Source: Hypsibius dujardini
Taxonomy: Eukaryota; Tardigrada; Eutardigrada; Parachela; Hypsibiidae
Direction of reading: 5' to 3'
DNA length: 35,868 nt
Assembly: GCA_001579985.1 (NCBI GenBank)
Contig: LRSR01002482.1
Span: forward strand, 1-35,868
This document shows, piece by piece, positions 10,969-21,485 of this stretch; position 1 is the stretch's first letter, and every line of letters starts with the position of its first letter. The notes beneath the pieces were generated by a model that was given only the letters and a program-made list of their open reading frames with translations, did no database searches and had not been told where the DNA came from. The position numbers and the translations under genes were made by a program.

Positions 10969-12149
10969 CTACTGAATCTGATTATTGGTGATGGTGTTGA
11001 TGGGGACGATGGAACTTCCATTCAGCTCAAAGACGGTCCACACAAGGCCTGGCACGCGCTGCGGGATGTGGAGTTTTCTAAAGCCTCCGGCATGAGTGAC
11101 GGTCACTGTGGCCTCCGAATTGGACATGAGGCCCTCACCGTAGTAGTGGTGCACCGCAAAGCGGTAGACCCCCGCGGCCTGTTGGGTGATGGTGATCGTC
11201 TCCGGTCCGCATCCGTTCACGTCGTCCACGTCGAGGTCGGAGAAGGGAGCGGTGACTTTGCTGCCGCGCGCCCCGAAGAACACCCTGAAACGTTCACCGC
11301 TCCCCGGAAGGGGCCCAGTCAGGTGAGAGTCGAGGTCCTGCGGATGCTAACCCCAGGTGAGAATAACGCGGGTCTCGCCCGGCGGGACAACCGGCGGGAC
11401 GACCGGCGTCAGGGAGATGTGTTGATTAGGACGGGATAACGACCCAGCGAATAGACATTGCGGTAGTTGGTGGCGAAGAGGTGTTTGCTGCCTTGCATGG
11501 TGTACTCCCCCGCCTCTAGGACAATGATCCAGGAACCGTCAGCCCCGGATACGACGCTTCCGATGACGGGCCCATCGTCCCGGACCCCGAGGCCCTTGCG
11601 GAAGTTGAGCAGGACCCCCGGCTCGCCCCTCCCTATTTGGGCGTGCTTAGCCAGTCCACTGAGGATACCTAGAAAAACCCAATTGTCTAAGGCTCTGAGC
11701 AGTCAGCACCTTTTCTTAGGCTAATTCAATGGGAAATTGTTGTCATTTAGATTAATGGTGGCCATCACCTTATTTTTGTGGTTAGTTTCATCGAGCAGCC
11801 TGGCGCTCCAAAACACTATATTGAGGATGAGCCCCAGTGAATTTAAATACAGTCATGAAACTAGTTTCAATAATAGTATTACGGAATAAAGTCAGTAAGC
11901 ATTATTATTACGTCAGTGTTTGCTCAAAATATTAGTTTACAACGTGTTATATTTCTGTTTATGACTTTTAGTAATGAAATAACATTTTTTTCGCCGGTAA
12001 ATTCAAGAAAATTTGTTTTGGTGATGTTGTCAACGTGAGAAAACACTGAATGATTCCATCGTCCTTGGTTTCCTCTGCAAAAATGGTGATTTTTAGAACT
12101 ACTCTAAAGTTAAGTATGTTGTTAAGTTAAATATGATTTTTTTGGCATA

Positions 12150-12320
12150 ATCATATTCTAAATTCAATTTCGAGTCAAATTGACATCAGCCAAATATTTT
12201 TCAGAGATCAGGGGATGGAGCTCTGAGAACCTTTTACAAAGGAACACAAATTCCAGAAAAGCTTTCCAGTTTTGGCCTATAGCTCCGTCCGTCTAAATGG
12301 CCTTCGAAATTTTGTTGCCG
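12150..12320 (+). repeat. Dispersed repeat, GTCAGGGGGTGG family, copy 1
   Basis: Contains ATCAGGGGATGGAGCTC and, downstream, TTGGCCTATAGCTCCGTCCG. The same order of blocks occurs at about 19825-20045 (GGTCAGGGGGTGGAGCC then ATGGCCTACAGCTCTGCCC). Similarity is by eye and diverged. Confidence 0.5.
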
Positions 12321-14193
12321 GATGCTAATCGACTAATACGTAAATTCGGAATGGGATAGTATAAACAGTTGCGTAAACTCTTTAATGTACTCTAATGTAA
12401 TGCAACTCTTTTATGTAATTCTAGAAATAACTATTTTTACAGTGAAAGTCAAGGAAATTGGGATTGCCCAGATGTGTTTTCGCAACTTTAAAATATCAAC
12501 AAAAAAGATGTGCTTGACTTTTCCGGCGAAATCATCACTAAAACAGGTCTTAACTTTATAAACAAAAATAAGCAGCTCCTTGGCTGCTTTTTTCGCTTAT
12601 CTTCAAAACCAGGGAGATTAGCGAGTTTGAATTAGCGAGATAATCGCTGCAAATAATCGAACTTTGAATACCCTTAGTGATCAAATGTATTGTCTGTGAG
12701 TAGCAGCTTTTTGTTTTACTAAGCAAGCTGGATGTCGATTACAGACCAATAAACAGGCATGCCAATATTCTTGCGGAGCAACTAGATTGTTCTCTGTGGA
12801 CGCCACAATTAATCTACCCCATTGTTGATGTGAACCTTGTTCTGCCTTCGGGATATGATATTAAGATATTGCCCACCCAGTTCATTGTCTTCCCTCCCGA
12901 AAAACACTATCCGAAATACGGTTAAAATCGATATAATAACGGTTACAGTAGATTAACTATGTTAATTACCGTTCCATAATAAGTAACATACCAGCTTGTA
13001 GCCCTTTTTAGACACTGCAGTAGAACGATCACCATCCAAACGACGTCTTTTTATGTTACTAAAATTATTGGGAGCTAGTTTGAAAAGGAATGGGGAAAAA
13101 TGTCGATTTCAATATTGTTGTTAAAAATCTACGTTTGAAAAGAACGAGAGCCGTACTAGAAGACCAATGGTCAGTCGTTTTGATCATGAAAGCATCTTGC
13201 TCATTGGACATTTTACTGAACTCTTCACTATTGGCGACCGTTGGCTTAGCGGTACGTGCTCTGTCTCATACCGGCAATGAGAAGGGTTAGATTGCGCGAC
13301 GCAGTGCATTATTATGTCCGTTTTTTAGCATCGCACAATCGAGCTCTTTCGAGCTGAAATTTTGACCGTTTTGGGCAGTATCAAATAATAAAGCCGTCAA
13401 TATGATATGGTTTTTGGTCACTTTCTGAGTGCCATAAATTATTTGAAAATATTTTTTATTTAGCATCTTTATTCTGGGAGGGGCTTCTGTTCATTTTCCC
13501 GTCCAGGTCTGCGTCCGTCATTGATGTTTTGTCGATTTCTGCAACTCGGTTGAGTGATCAGAGATGTAATACATTTTATTTTGTTCTTCGCAATTTAATA
13601 GAGGTTTCAAAGATATCGCCCCTATTCAATATTATCTGCAAACGACGAAATCTTATCTGTCCGGGAAGACTCCGACTTGTTTAACCTGCTCCGTATCTTC
13701 TGGCCGGTAGCCTTTAATTGTGTACTGTACATTCATTGATCACGATTTCAAAGCGTGAGTCTCTCAGTGGCGAATCATAGCTTTGTGGGTACGATTGGTT
13801 TATTAGAATTGCTTTACGCCGCAATTTCCCGTGCTAAGAGTTACAAAAAGACAAGCAAATATCCATGGAGCTAATTAGTGCAATTGGAGTCTCGGCGACC
13901 AGTGCCTCAATGGCCAGCGCAGAGGTCCGGTATAGCCATTTTTTCACCTTTGTTAATCGCCATGTACTATCTCACAGGTTGCTTCAGAAAGCTTCACTTT
14001 TGTCGGCTGATTCTGAAAGAATTGGGCATTCGCTCTACCCGCAATTAATAACCTTCTGGTCTCATATATTTTATTCGGCCGTACAATGTATCGAATATTT
14101 TTCTTTCGGGGAATTACAGCAGTCTAGGCGATAAATTATTCAGAAAATTGGCAATAAAGGAGACCTTCCAGTTTAAAGGGTTTAAAACTGGTT

Positions 14194-14346
14194 CAAACCG
14201 TTATAGATGGCGCTGCGACGTTGATAAGGTTTCAGTTTGATTGATTGTTAGATTAGTGTTTTATTTAGAATTTCACTCAAGTCACCAATCTAATAATCAA
14301 TCGAACCGGATCCTTGTCAATGTCGCATCGCCATCTCAAACCGTTG
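14194..14346. mobile_element. Foldback element, about 65-bp arms
   Basis: Bases 14194-14258 (with GATGGCGCTGCGACGTTGA and TTGATTGATTGTTAGATTAG) are inverted relative to 14283-14346, whose reverse strand reads GATGGCGATGCGACATTGA and TCGATTGATTATTAGATTGG. About 25 bases separate the arms. It is a MITE-like, non-coding hairpin. Confidence 0.75.
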
Positions 14347-14759
14347 GCCATCTCAAACCCAATTCTTAAATATCAAAAAATATAAGTTCTCGTTTATTGC
14401 GATTCTCAATGGAGATATTACACGATAAACCACACGAATACGTTGTGACAATCCGAAGTGGGAGACTTCGCCGGGTAGAGTGGCGTTCTTTCCTTGTTAA
14501 TAGTTCTAGCGTAAGTGCCTGATTATTTCCCTACGAATACTGTAAGCGACAAAAATGAACCAATAATTGCAAAACATAATTGCTGTTCACATAAATATTA
14601 AAAGAACTGCTTGAAGTTATTTTTAGGAGTTGATTTTTAGGAACCTCAGTTTTCCCATCAAATTTGGACAGTTCTTGAATCCTTTTAAACCTATTTGCAT
14701 TCATCAATAGTAAGCTTATAGTACCCCAACAAGCCCCAATAAACTTCACATTTGAACGA

Positions 14760-14970
14760 AAAATTGAATTTTGAAAATGCTTTGATATCCCCGAGAGCTT
14801 GGTAATTAGAGCTCACTCCCCCACACGTTTCGCAATGATCAGGAACAATGCCGAATTTTGGAAAAGGGTAAATTTTGCCCCTGTTCCCACCCCCTGACCC
14901 TACCTACCTTGAGGGATCTTTGTTCCGACTTGCAAGGAGCCTGAACGGGCCCCTGGAAGCTCAACTGTTA
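14760..14970 (-). repeat. Dispersed repeat, GTCAGGGGGTGG family, inverted copy
   Basis: Read on the minus strand it contains GGTAGGGTCAGGGGGTGGGA followed by a purine-rich stretch, resembling the copies near 12203, 19878 and 21555. The boundaries are approximate. Confidence 0.45.
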
Positions 14971-15281
14971 TGTACCTCTTGATGGTAGAAAAAACTGCTA
15001 CCAGATACATTACTACAGAAGCCTGTTCGCGCCAAGTTGGGACAGTTCGAGTTTTCTTAAACTGCGTTGCCACATACCAAGCAGCAATTCATCCATGCCG
15101 TTAATGTTGGCGATGGGCACGCCCAGCGAGTAAGTTCCTCGAGGGTCTGTCGTGGTGACGGCGTAGATGAAATCGTCGATCCTCTTCAGACTGGTTGTCG
15201 AATCCTCCGGCCACCTGAGACATGGCTCCACCTCGGCACGCCACAGCTGGACGCGAACTTGAACATCGGTTAGTGAAAGGC

Positions 15282-16479
15282 CTGAGGCAAAGACCCAGAC
15301 AGGCAAAGACCCAGACAAACAGAAAAACACAGACAGACAGGCAGACAGGCGAAAATAATACTATCTCGTCCAAATGCTTTTTCCGAATGAATGATATATG
15401 ACTCGGCGGAGTTTTCTAAAGGATTGATTAAAATAATGGTTTAATGGTTTTTCAAGAACAGACAGGACTATTGAGGACTGAAACATTTGGTCCGGCCCCT
15501 CGTATCAAGAGATTCACAAGTTGAGAAAACAAACAGAACAGTTTCGCGCGAAAAATAGACAAACTCGCAGACTTTCAGAGATCTTCAGACAATTGACGGT
15601 ATACACACACAGACACCAGGCGAGAAGACAATGTGGAATCCGCTGTTTTTGTCTTCGACGTTTCCGTCTCATTTCGCTGCGACCTCCGCGGAGGTTATAT
15701 AGATATCTTAGCTTGCTAATAATAACTTACTATTGAAGTACTGTACATTCCTAGCCAAAACTCGCAAGGAACCATCTACTTGCAGTAGTTGCAGTACGTA
15801 CGAATGTTGCGTTGAGGGTCTAGTTCAGGACTCCCTACTGTCACTAGTCCCTTGGTCCGGCCTATAGTGAACTTAATCGCTCTTCTATAGCTTAACCTGG
15901 TTACTCATTCATGGAATGTATCCTAGTATTTAAAATCACAAGAATAAAAATGCGTAATAAAACCTGAAATAAAACGTGTCTGCCATGTTCCTTGATGATT
16001 CGAATGATTTAGCTGTTTTGTGCTGTTACTTATTAATTACTACGTATTAGTCAGGTTTAGTTACTAGTACTACGTAGTACTTACTAATACACGTGACCTG
16101 ATATGATTAATGGTCATATAAACCTCGAAAAGCAAGAGAGACAAGAAAAGAGACAGGAAACATAATGCACATCTGACAAAAATCATACTCTGACGAGTTA
16201 TGTCTTCTAACTCGGAGTGTTTCCAACGTCATGCACGGAAGGAGGAGTAAATTGCTTAACTCGATTATAGCAAGGTTTTTGTCACGTACGTAAATCACTA
16301 GAACATTTGGACTTAATTGTGAGCATTCACCACTTTTTAAGTGAACAGCTGCTTACTGTACAGAACACTCCTCAAAATCTGTGAACGGGAACAGGAACGA
16401 CATTCTCGCGCGGCCCATAATGCCTCCATTGTTGTCAGTTTATTGACCATCTTTTCATCCCATTCCACTCACAAAAAAG
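15282..16479. other. Intergenic region upstream of PRIMPOL
   Basis: Starts with a short CAGA array (about 15296-15350) next to the YfaP-like exon. Further right it holds a palindrome-rich patch around 16040-16105. I see no convincing exon on either strand. The last few hundred bases should contain the PRIMPOL promoter and 5' UTR, but no TATA box or other named element is evident. Confidence 0.5.
15296..15350. repeat. CAGA array
   Basis: Short degenerate CAGA/CAGG array immediately upstream (on the minus strand) of the acceptor of the 15078-15281 exon block. Confidence 0.75.
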
Positions 16480-19348
16480 ATGGATCCAACTCCGTTCTAC
16501 CGATCCAAGCAACCCGGCCCATCATCAACAGGCACCGACCTATCCGCTCGGGTCAACAGAATCTGGACGGCCAGTAAAGGAAGAACAGGCGGTAGAAGCG
16601 TCGCACCCCTCCATCCCTTCACCGCGTCTCTGTTGGGCCCTGCGGTTGTGTGGAAGACTTTTTTCCGCCAGGCGGAAGCTCTCGCGTACGCCGCGAGCGC
16701 CTGCGGGGGGCTGCACGTGTTTGCCTTTGAAAGCGGCGACTTGAGCGAGGGAAGGCGCCGCTATTTGGTCACTTCTTACGAACATTTTTGGCATACCTAC
16801 AAGCAGGTTGATGCTGTGTGGAAGCACCATTACGAGGTCATTTCGGAGGGTGTACCGGTAAAGCTTTATTTTGATCTGGAGTTTGAGAGGGAAATGAATG
16901 CGTGTCACAACGGCGAGGAGATGGTGGAGGTGTTCCTTGCTGAGATGGAGATTGTGGTAGGTGTGGGTGCTTGATTCATCCGGGGGTGAAGTGTGATTGT
17001 GTGCTTGTACCTGCGATTGATTGCTGGATTGGAGTGTCGAAGCGTTCTTTTTACCTTGCAGAGCCAATCGATCAATCAACTGCAGAGCAAAGTAGTTTTG
17101 TGCGTTGACTGAACATTTCTGCGCTCGCATTTCTCATCAGGATATTGGATATATTCTACACATTGCTGTTGTAGTAATATGACTAATAAATCTCCGATGG
17201 ATTACATTTTAGTCTAAATCTTGATTAAAACAGTTTGTCTAATTCACTAGTTCTAAACTATAATTTCTTTAATAATGCAAGCGCAAAGCAAGCTGAAACT
17301 GTCGTAGTGTGTCGGCCTGTATTTCTCTGTCCACATGGTTCCTGCATTTGTTTCTGCATGATTGACACTCTTCCTGCATGTCTATTTTTTTCTGATTGAT
17401 TGTCTATATTGTTTATCGGTCTGTCTCGGTCTATTTTCTGTCCGTATCTTTTGTCTGTATCTTTTGTCTGTCTGTTTAACTCTTCGTCTTTCTGGTGGTA
17501 ATTCTGTCTGCTATTTTTTTTTTGCATGTCGTCTCCTCATAATTGCCAAACTAACTGGTTCCTTGTTCTGTTGTAGTTCCAGGAACTCTACTCGCTACCA
17601 CTACCACGCGACGACCTCGTGCAACTGGACGCCAGCACCACCTCTAAATTCAGCCAGCATCTCATCTTCCCCTCTGTCCTCTTTCACGACCTCCACCACG
17701 TCGGACTCTTCGTGAGATACCTCTGCTACCGCATTCTTCATCCAACGGTTCAACTTAGCAGTACCACCTTGGACATTTTTTCACAGGGACAAAACCTCCT
17801 TATTAAAGACAAATCCGGCTCCAAGAATGTGTTCGTCGACCAGGGCGTCTACACGAAAAACCGCAACTTCCGTCTGTTTCAGTCCAGCAAGCTTGGTAAG
17901 ACTAATCCGCTCCTCTTAACCGCCGACTGCCCGCTCCAAGAGAAGACCGACCGGGAAGTATTCTTCCTATCGTTGATCTGCAACGTGACGGTGCCCCCAC
18001 CCAAAAATGCTGCTATTTTGACTTTCGATTCCGACAAATATCCACTGCCTGAAAACCAACATTTCACGCAGGCAAGTATGCTTTTCTTGATACAGGATTT
18101 GCCTGAACTGTGATAAACTCATTTTCCGTTTATCAGATATTGCGCAATTCTTGTTTACTTTATGAGGAATTAAATTTACCTTGACTCGGGCAACTGAGCA
18201 TAAAAATGGTTTTAAAAAAACTTTAAATTAAAAACATGTATGTGTTTTTTGCCGTCTCTGGTTCCAATTCATGATTAAAAAACCGTCATTTTAGGATATT
18301 TGAATTAGTTTTAATATAGGAATGGCGAAACTTACTAACTAAAACTAAACTAAAACTAAAACTTTAGTAACTGTAACTGATATCTTGGCTTTAATTTTTT
18401 CGTTGACTGAAAAATTAAATTACAATGTTACTCAATAAAATTTAAATAGGAAACACAAGAAAACTAAAATTAATGAATCAGTTTCGACTGAAACTAGACA
18501 AAAAGTTATAGTTACTGAGAAAAGTGAACTAAAAATCCTTAGCAGTTAATTTTAAATGACTAAAAATATTAAGGAGTTGTCTAATTTTTGCCATCCCTAA
18601 TTTAATATCAGGTCCAGAGAGGCAAACAAATTCGGAGTGTATGTCTATGTTTCTAACTTGCCCGTTTCAAATAATTGAAAAATGAATTTTGTGGAAAATA
18701 GGTCTAATACTAGTGTCTGTTTCAAAATCTCAGAAACATTTGGATTTACATATTTCCGTTTACTTAACTGAGCTGTCATTTATTCTTATTATTGTTTTAA
18801 CATTTTGAATATCAATGCAAATAAATATTGTTTAATGTGATGGAATTACTTTACAGGGAAGAACAGGGCCCAACTCACTCGCACCCAGTCAGACGGGATC
18901 ATCCGGATCACCGTTTCCGGAGCTCGATCGGTTCTTCGAGGAGGTCATCACAATGGGCGGAGCGCAAGGTCGCATCCGGCAGTGGCAGTACTTCCCGGAC
19001 ACCCATACCGTACTGTATGCCATTTGCGGAGACTACAGGTACTGTGAGCGGATCGGCCGGCACCACAAGTCCAACAACGTGCTCTTTGTCGCCTCACTCC
19101 TCACCGGAATGTACCACCAAAAGTGTTTGGACTCAGAGTGTCGGGCAGTCAACTTCAGGTCCAGGGATTATTTCCTTCCTATGAAATTGTCCGCGATCCC
19201 AGAGGTCGGTTCTCCAGCTGTATCACTGTCCGAAGGGGATGTGTCGAATGAAGATGATAACGTTTTCCGTTGGGTCGTCGAGGAAGAGTTTGACGTGGAC
19301 GGGGATGAGCTCTTGGCACAAGTTCCGCTGGACTATCACGAACAGTAA
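16480..19348 (+). CDS. PRIMPOL: PrimPol-like DNA-directed primase/polymerase
   Basis: Three exons, join(16480..16956,17577..18071,18857..19348), give about 487 aa. The AEP (archaeo-eukaryotic primase) catalytic motifs are present: VKLYFDLEFE (D132, E134), SQH in FSQHLIF (S185, H187) and VFVDQGVYTKNRNFR (D247). The zinc finger is C387, H394, C414, C419, with the same spacing (+7, +27, +32) as human PrimPol. PrimPol reprimes DNA synthesis past lesions in nucleus and mitochondria. The protein is about 70 residues shorter than the human one, mostly beyond the zinc finger; the acidic tail EEEFDVDGDELL may stand in for the RPA-binding motifs. Intron 1 carries CTGT units. Intron 2 begins CAG|GCAAGT, a GC-AG intron, and contains a hAT-like MITE. 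I chose the ATG at 16480 as first in the open frame. Confidence 0.94.
17360..17480. repeat. CTGT/TTGTCTG-rich stretch in PRIMPOL intron 1
   Basis: Degenerate CTGT units within the 620-base intron 1 (16957-17576). It is weaker and more diverged than the other arrays. Confidence 0.6.
18310..18608. mobile_element. hAT-like non-autonomous element (MITE) in PRIMPOL intron 2
   Basis: Ends read AGGAATGGCGAAACTTA on the left and, reverse strand on the right, TTAGGGATGGCAAAAATTA, forming short imperfect terminal inverted repeats. Both are flanked by TTTAATAT (18310-18317 and 18601-18608), a plausible 8-bp target-site duplication. TIRs with a GGGATGGCAAA-type core plus 8-bp duplications are typical of hAT elements. 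The internal 280 bases are AT-rich with no coding capacity. Confidence 0.7.
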
Positions 19349-19824
19349 TGTTCATTTTTCTTTCTTTGATTTTTGGTTGTTCTGTGGATGCTTTTTCTGC
19401 TGGTATTTATAGTAGTATAAAAACGGTCATGACAGTCGTCCTACGCCCGAACGGTCCAACTGATAATGTGACAAGCTGCCGGCTCTTTGCTTGCGGAATT
19501 ATGAAGACGCTATGAGTACTATTATTCGTTCCGGGTACTAATTACGTCTTATCAGTTGAATGTAAAGAATTAACTCGAGAAAGGTAGAATTTTATATTTA
19601 CTATCCTTAATAGAAGAAGACTGTAAAATATTTCATCCTCACTTGCGATGATTTTCAGATGTGGAACGCAAATGACTCAGCTTTATGCTTTTCGAATAGG
19701 TTTATAGCTGCGATGATTACCCAGATTTGCTTTATCAGTCAGGCTCTGAAAACGTTTTTGGCAGAATTTCCCAGTTGAAACCCACTGGACGATTGTAAAA
19801 AAATCAATATAAAGAATTTTGGTC

Positions 19825-20045
19825 CACTTAAAATTCAATTTGAAGTGTGCGATTAGTACTATCAGAACATTTTTTATAGGTCAGGGGGTGGAGCCAAGCG
19901 TCATTTCTGGAATATCGGTCGGAAGTTTCCAGTCGGGCTTGAGAATGGCCTACAGCTCTGCCCTCCGATCTCCAAAAAAGATTCTGCCTTGTGCCAATTG
20001 ATTTAAATTGAATTTCGAGAGGGGCAATGTCAAAATTCTTTAAAT
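19825..20045 (+). repeat. Dispersed repeat, GTCAGGGGGTGG family, copy 2
   Basis: Shares with about 12150-12320 the ordered blocks AAATTCAATTT, GGTCAGGGGGTGGAGCC, TTTCCAGT and GGCCTACAGCTC. Diverged direct copy. Confidence 0.5.
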
Positions 20046-20640
20046 TGAATCTTTTCCCAAAGCTGAAGTTTTCACAGTGATAATCAGGGATGGAATCTTC
20101 CTGTTTTCCCAACTTTAGAAAACAAGCCAAAAAAATTGTCCGAGCTTGACTGACGAAATATATTCCGAAATCATTTCGCCCCAGGTCAGACAGACAAACA
20201 ACCATGACATAACTGCATTCTAGTAATGTATTGTAATTTTCCGTCATCTAGCATAAAACAATTATTTTCTCAAATGCTTCAGCACTGTTGAACATGTGGT
20301 AAAAGCACAGCGATCAAGTCTAATAGAAGTGCGCATGGAGAACATTCGACTAGCGGGACTTCGTAACAGCGGAAGAAGATTGACGTCGAGATTGAAGATT
20401 GATATTGCGCAGGCCCATCTAACCGCGAACATGAATCAGAATGATCAGCTTCATATGAGTCTAATTCACATAACCGAGGCTCTTCCCCTTGACTTTCGTG
20501 TAGTTCTTGTCAAATCTGTGTGGGCAACAAGATAAATACTGACTGGGCATGCATTGTATGTATTACCGATAGATTTAAGAAATCTTTTGAGGTGGATCTC
20601 CATCCAAATAGAGACTTGTGTGAATGCGTTTGCTGCCCAT

Positions 20641-20709
20641 TTTTCTGCATGGTTTATCTGTCTCTGTCCGTTCTGAGTGACTGTGTGGCTGTTTGCATTC
20701 CTAACTACC

Positions 20710-20758
<49 letters not shown>

Positions 20759-20772
20759 GCCTGCCTGCCTGT
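20641..20772. repeat. CTGT microsatellite with a pure run of about 12 units
   Basis: Uninterrupted CTGT from about 20710 to 20757, followed by CTGC units. Purity suggests recent expansion compared with the degenerate arrays. Confidence 0.9.
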
Positions 20773-20813
20773 CTAAATGTCTCCATGACGAAACCACTAA
20801 CATTTGCAGGATT

Positions 20814-20870
20814 CGGAGAATTTCTTGCTTGTTCGCCGGTACAGTGAGCTGCACAAACTCAATGATATCT
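20814..20870 (+). pseudogene. Possible isolated PX-domain exon fragment
   Basis: After an acceptor-like ACATTTGCAG, the plus strand reads DSENFLLVRRYSELHKLNDI, which resembles the RRYSxFxxLH core of PX (phosphoinositide-binding) domains. I cannot find the preceding or following PX exons, and the downstream donor is uncertain. It may be a gene fragment, an exon of an unrecognised gene, or chance. Low confidence. Confidence 0.28.
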
Positions 20871-20957
20871 CGCCAGTCCGAAGTTTCGTAGTATGATTAT
20901 GGTGATTTTCAAAGTTAATTTCATCAGTCAGGATATGAAAACTTTTGCAAAGTTATT

Positions 20958-21485
20958 CAAGTTCCGAATTCAAAATCAATTGGACATAATTTTTTATTTA
21001 GACCTATACTACTTAAGTGATGAATACAAAAAATTATTTCACCGCCATGAACACACGAATTTATTTTTGGTAAAAATTCAAAGTTGGAAACGGTCCCACT
21101 GCATTTATCGCTGGGTGCAATCAATGCGTTTTTTTATTTTGTGCCTTTGGCATGATCGAAATTTAGGGGGGGCACATTCCCTCTGTGCCCCCCCCCCATC
21201 CTCACGGCGCTGGACAGGAGCTCTTCGTTTCAGTCACAATCAATCAATCAATTAAGTAAGCAAGACTAGTCAATCAGCAATCAAGCTAAGGGGAAGCAGA
21301 TGCCTTTAGATGAAGCAATTAATTGATTGCACCAGCGGGTAAATGCAGTGGGACCGTTTATAACTTCGAATTTTTGCCAAAAATAAATTCGTTTGTGTAT
21401 GGTTGTGAAATAATTTTTCGTATTCATCAATTAAATAAGTCTTAATGAAAAACACAAGTCCAAGTGATTCTGAATTCGGCACTTG
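20958..21485. mobile_element. Foldback element with arms of about 165 bp
   Basis: Bases 20958-21124 (start CAAGTTCCGAATTC, containing CGAATTTATTTTTGG and CGGTCCCACTGCATTTA) are inverted relative to 21323-21485, whose reverse strand starts CAAGTGCCGAATTC and contains the same blocks almost unchanged. The 200-base centre includes a G7/C10 stretch and AATC units. No coding capacity. This is the largest hairpin in the window. Confidence 0.85.

Larger units (their letters stand above)
11669..15077. other. Putative 3.4-kb intron with dispersed repeats; no gene seen
   Basis: AT-rich DNA between the two exon blocks of the YfaP-like gene. It holds copies of a dispersed GTCAGGGGGTGG-type repeat (about 12150-12320 and, inverted, 14760-14970) and a foldback element at 14194-14346. 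Small open frames near 13090, 13865 and 14531 have no recognisable motif, and I do not regard them as genes. Confidence 0.5.
10969..15281 (-). pseudogene. Broken gene: carboxypeptidase-regulatory-like plus YfaP/DUF2135-like domain
   Basis: Two exon-like blocks on the minus strand, 15078-15281 and 10969-11668, have good splice sites and compatible phase (CTTG|GTATGT to tttctag|GT), separated by a 3.4-kb putative intron. The first encodes DVQVRVQLW and TTTDPRGTYSLGVPIANING. The second begins with a Ig-like/regulatory block (GVLLNFRKGLGV, ADGSWIIVLEAGEYTMQG), then ISLTPVVPPGETRVILTWG, HPQDLDSHLTGPLPG, DLDVDDVNGCGPETITIT and YRFAVHHYYGEG, the hallmarks of YfaP/DUF2135-type domains. Two lesions break it: a frameshift near 11419-11422, consistent with a 2-bp AC duplication, and an in-frame TAG at 11346-11348 inside the conserved WG-PxDLDSHL motif. 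The block is visibly more GC-rich than its flanks. I found no upstream exon or start codon. It may be a pseudogene, a 5'-truncated copy, or a gene with sequence errors. Confidence 0.65.
19349..20957. other. Intergenic region downstream of PRIMPOL
   Basis: AT-rich, with a dispersed GTCAGGGGGTGG-family repeat (about 19825-20045), a pure CTGT run and a possible PX-like exon (20814-20870). The open frame at 20335-20535 (start MENIRLAGLRNSG) has no recognised motif. No canonical poly(A) signal stands out just after the PRIMPOL stop. Confidence 0.5.

Noticed and set aside
10957-11439. 160-codon plus-strand frame
   Set aside because: The minus strand carries recognisable YfaP/DUF2135-type motifs; the plus frame is open because the block is GC-rich.
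13865-14134. 89-codon plus-strand frame
   Set aside because: No recognisable motif, no splice partners, in AT-rich repeat DNA.
16540-17130. Long minus-strand frame opposite PRIMPOL exon 1
   Set aside because: The plus strand carries the conserved AEP catalytic motifs; this is the antisense shadow.
20700-20775. Regular short repeats resembling an array
   Set aside because: Four-base units without spacers in a eukaryotic genome; a microsatellite, not a CRISPR array.
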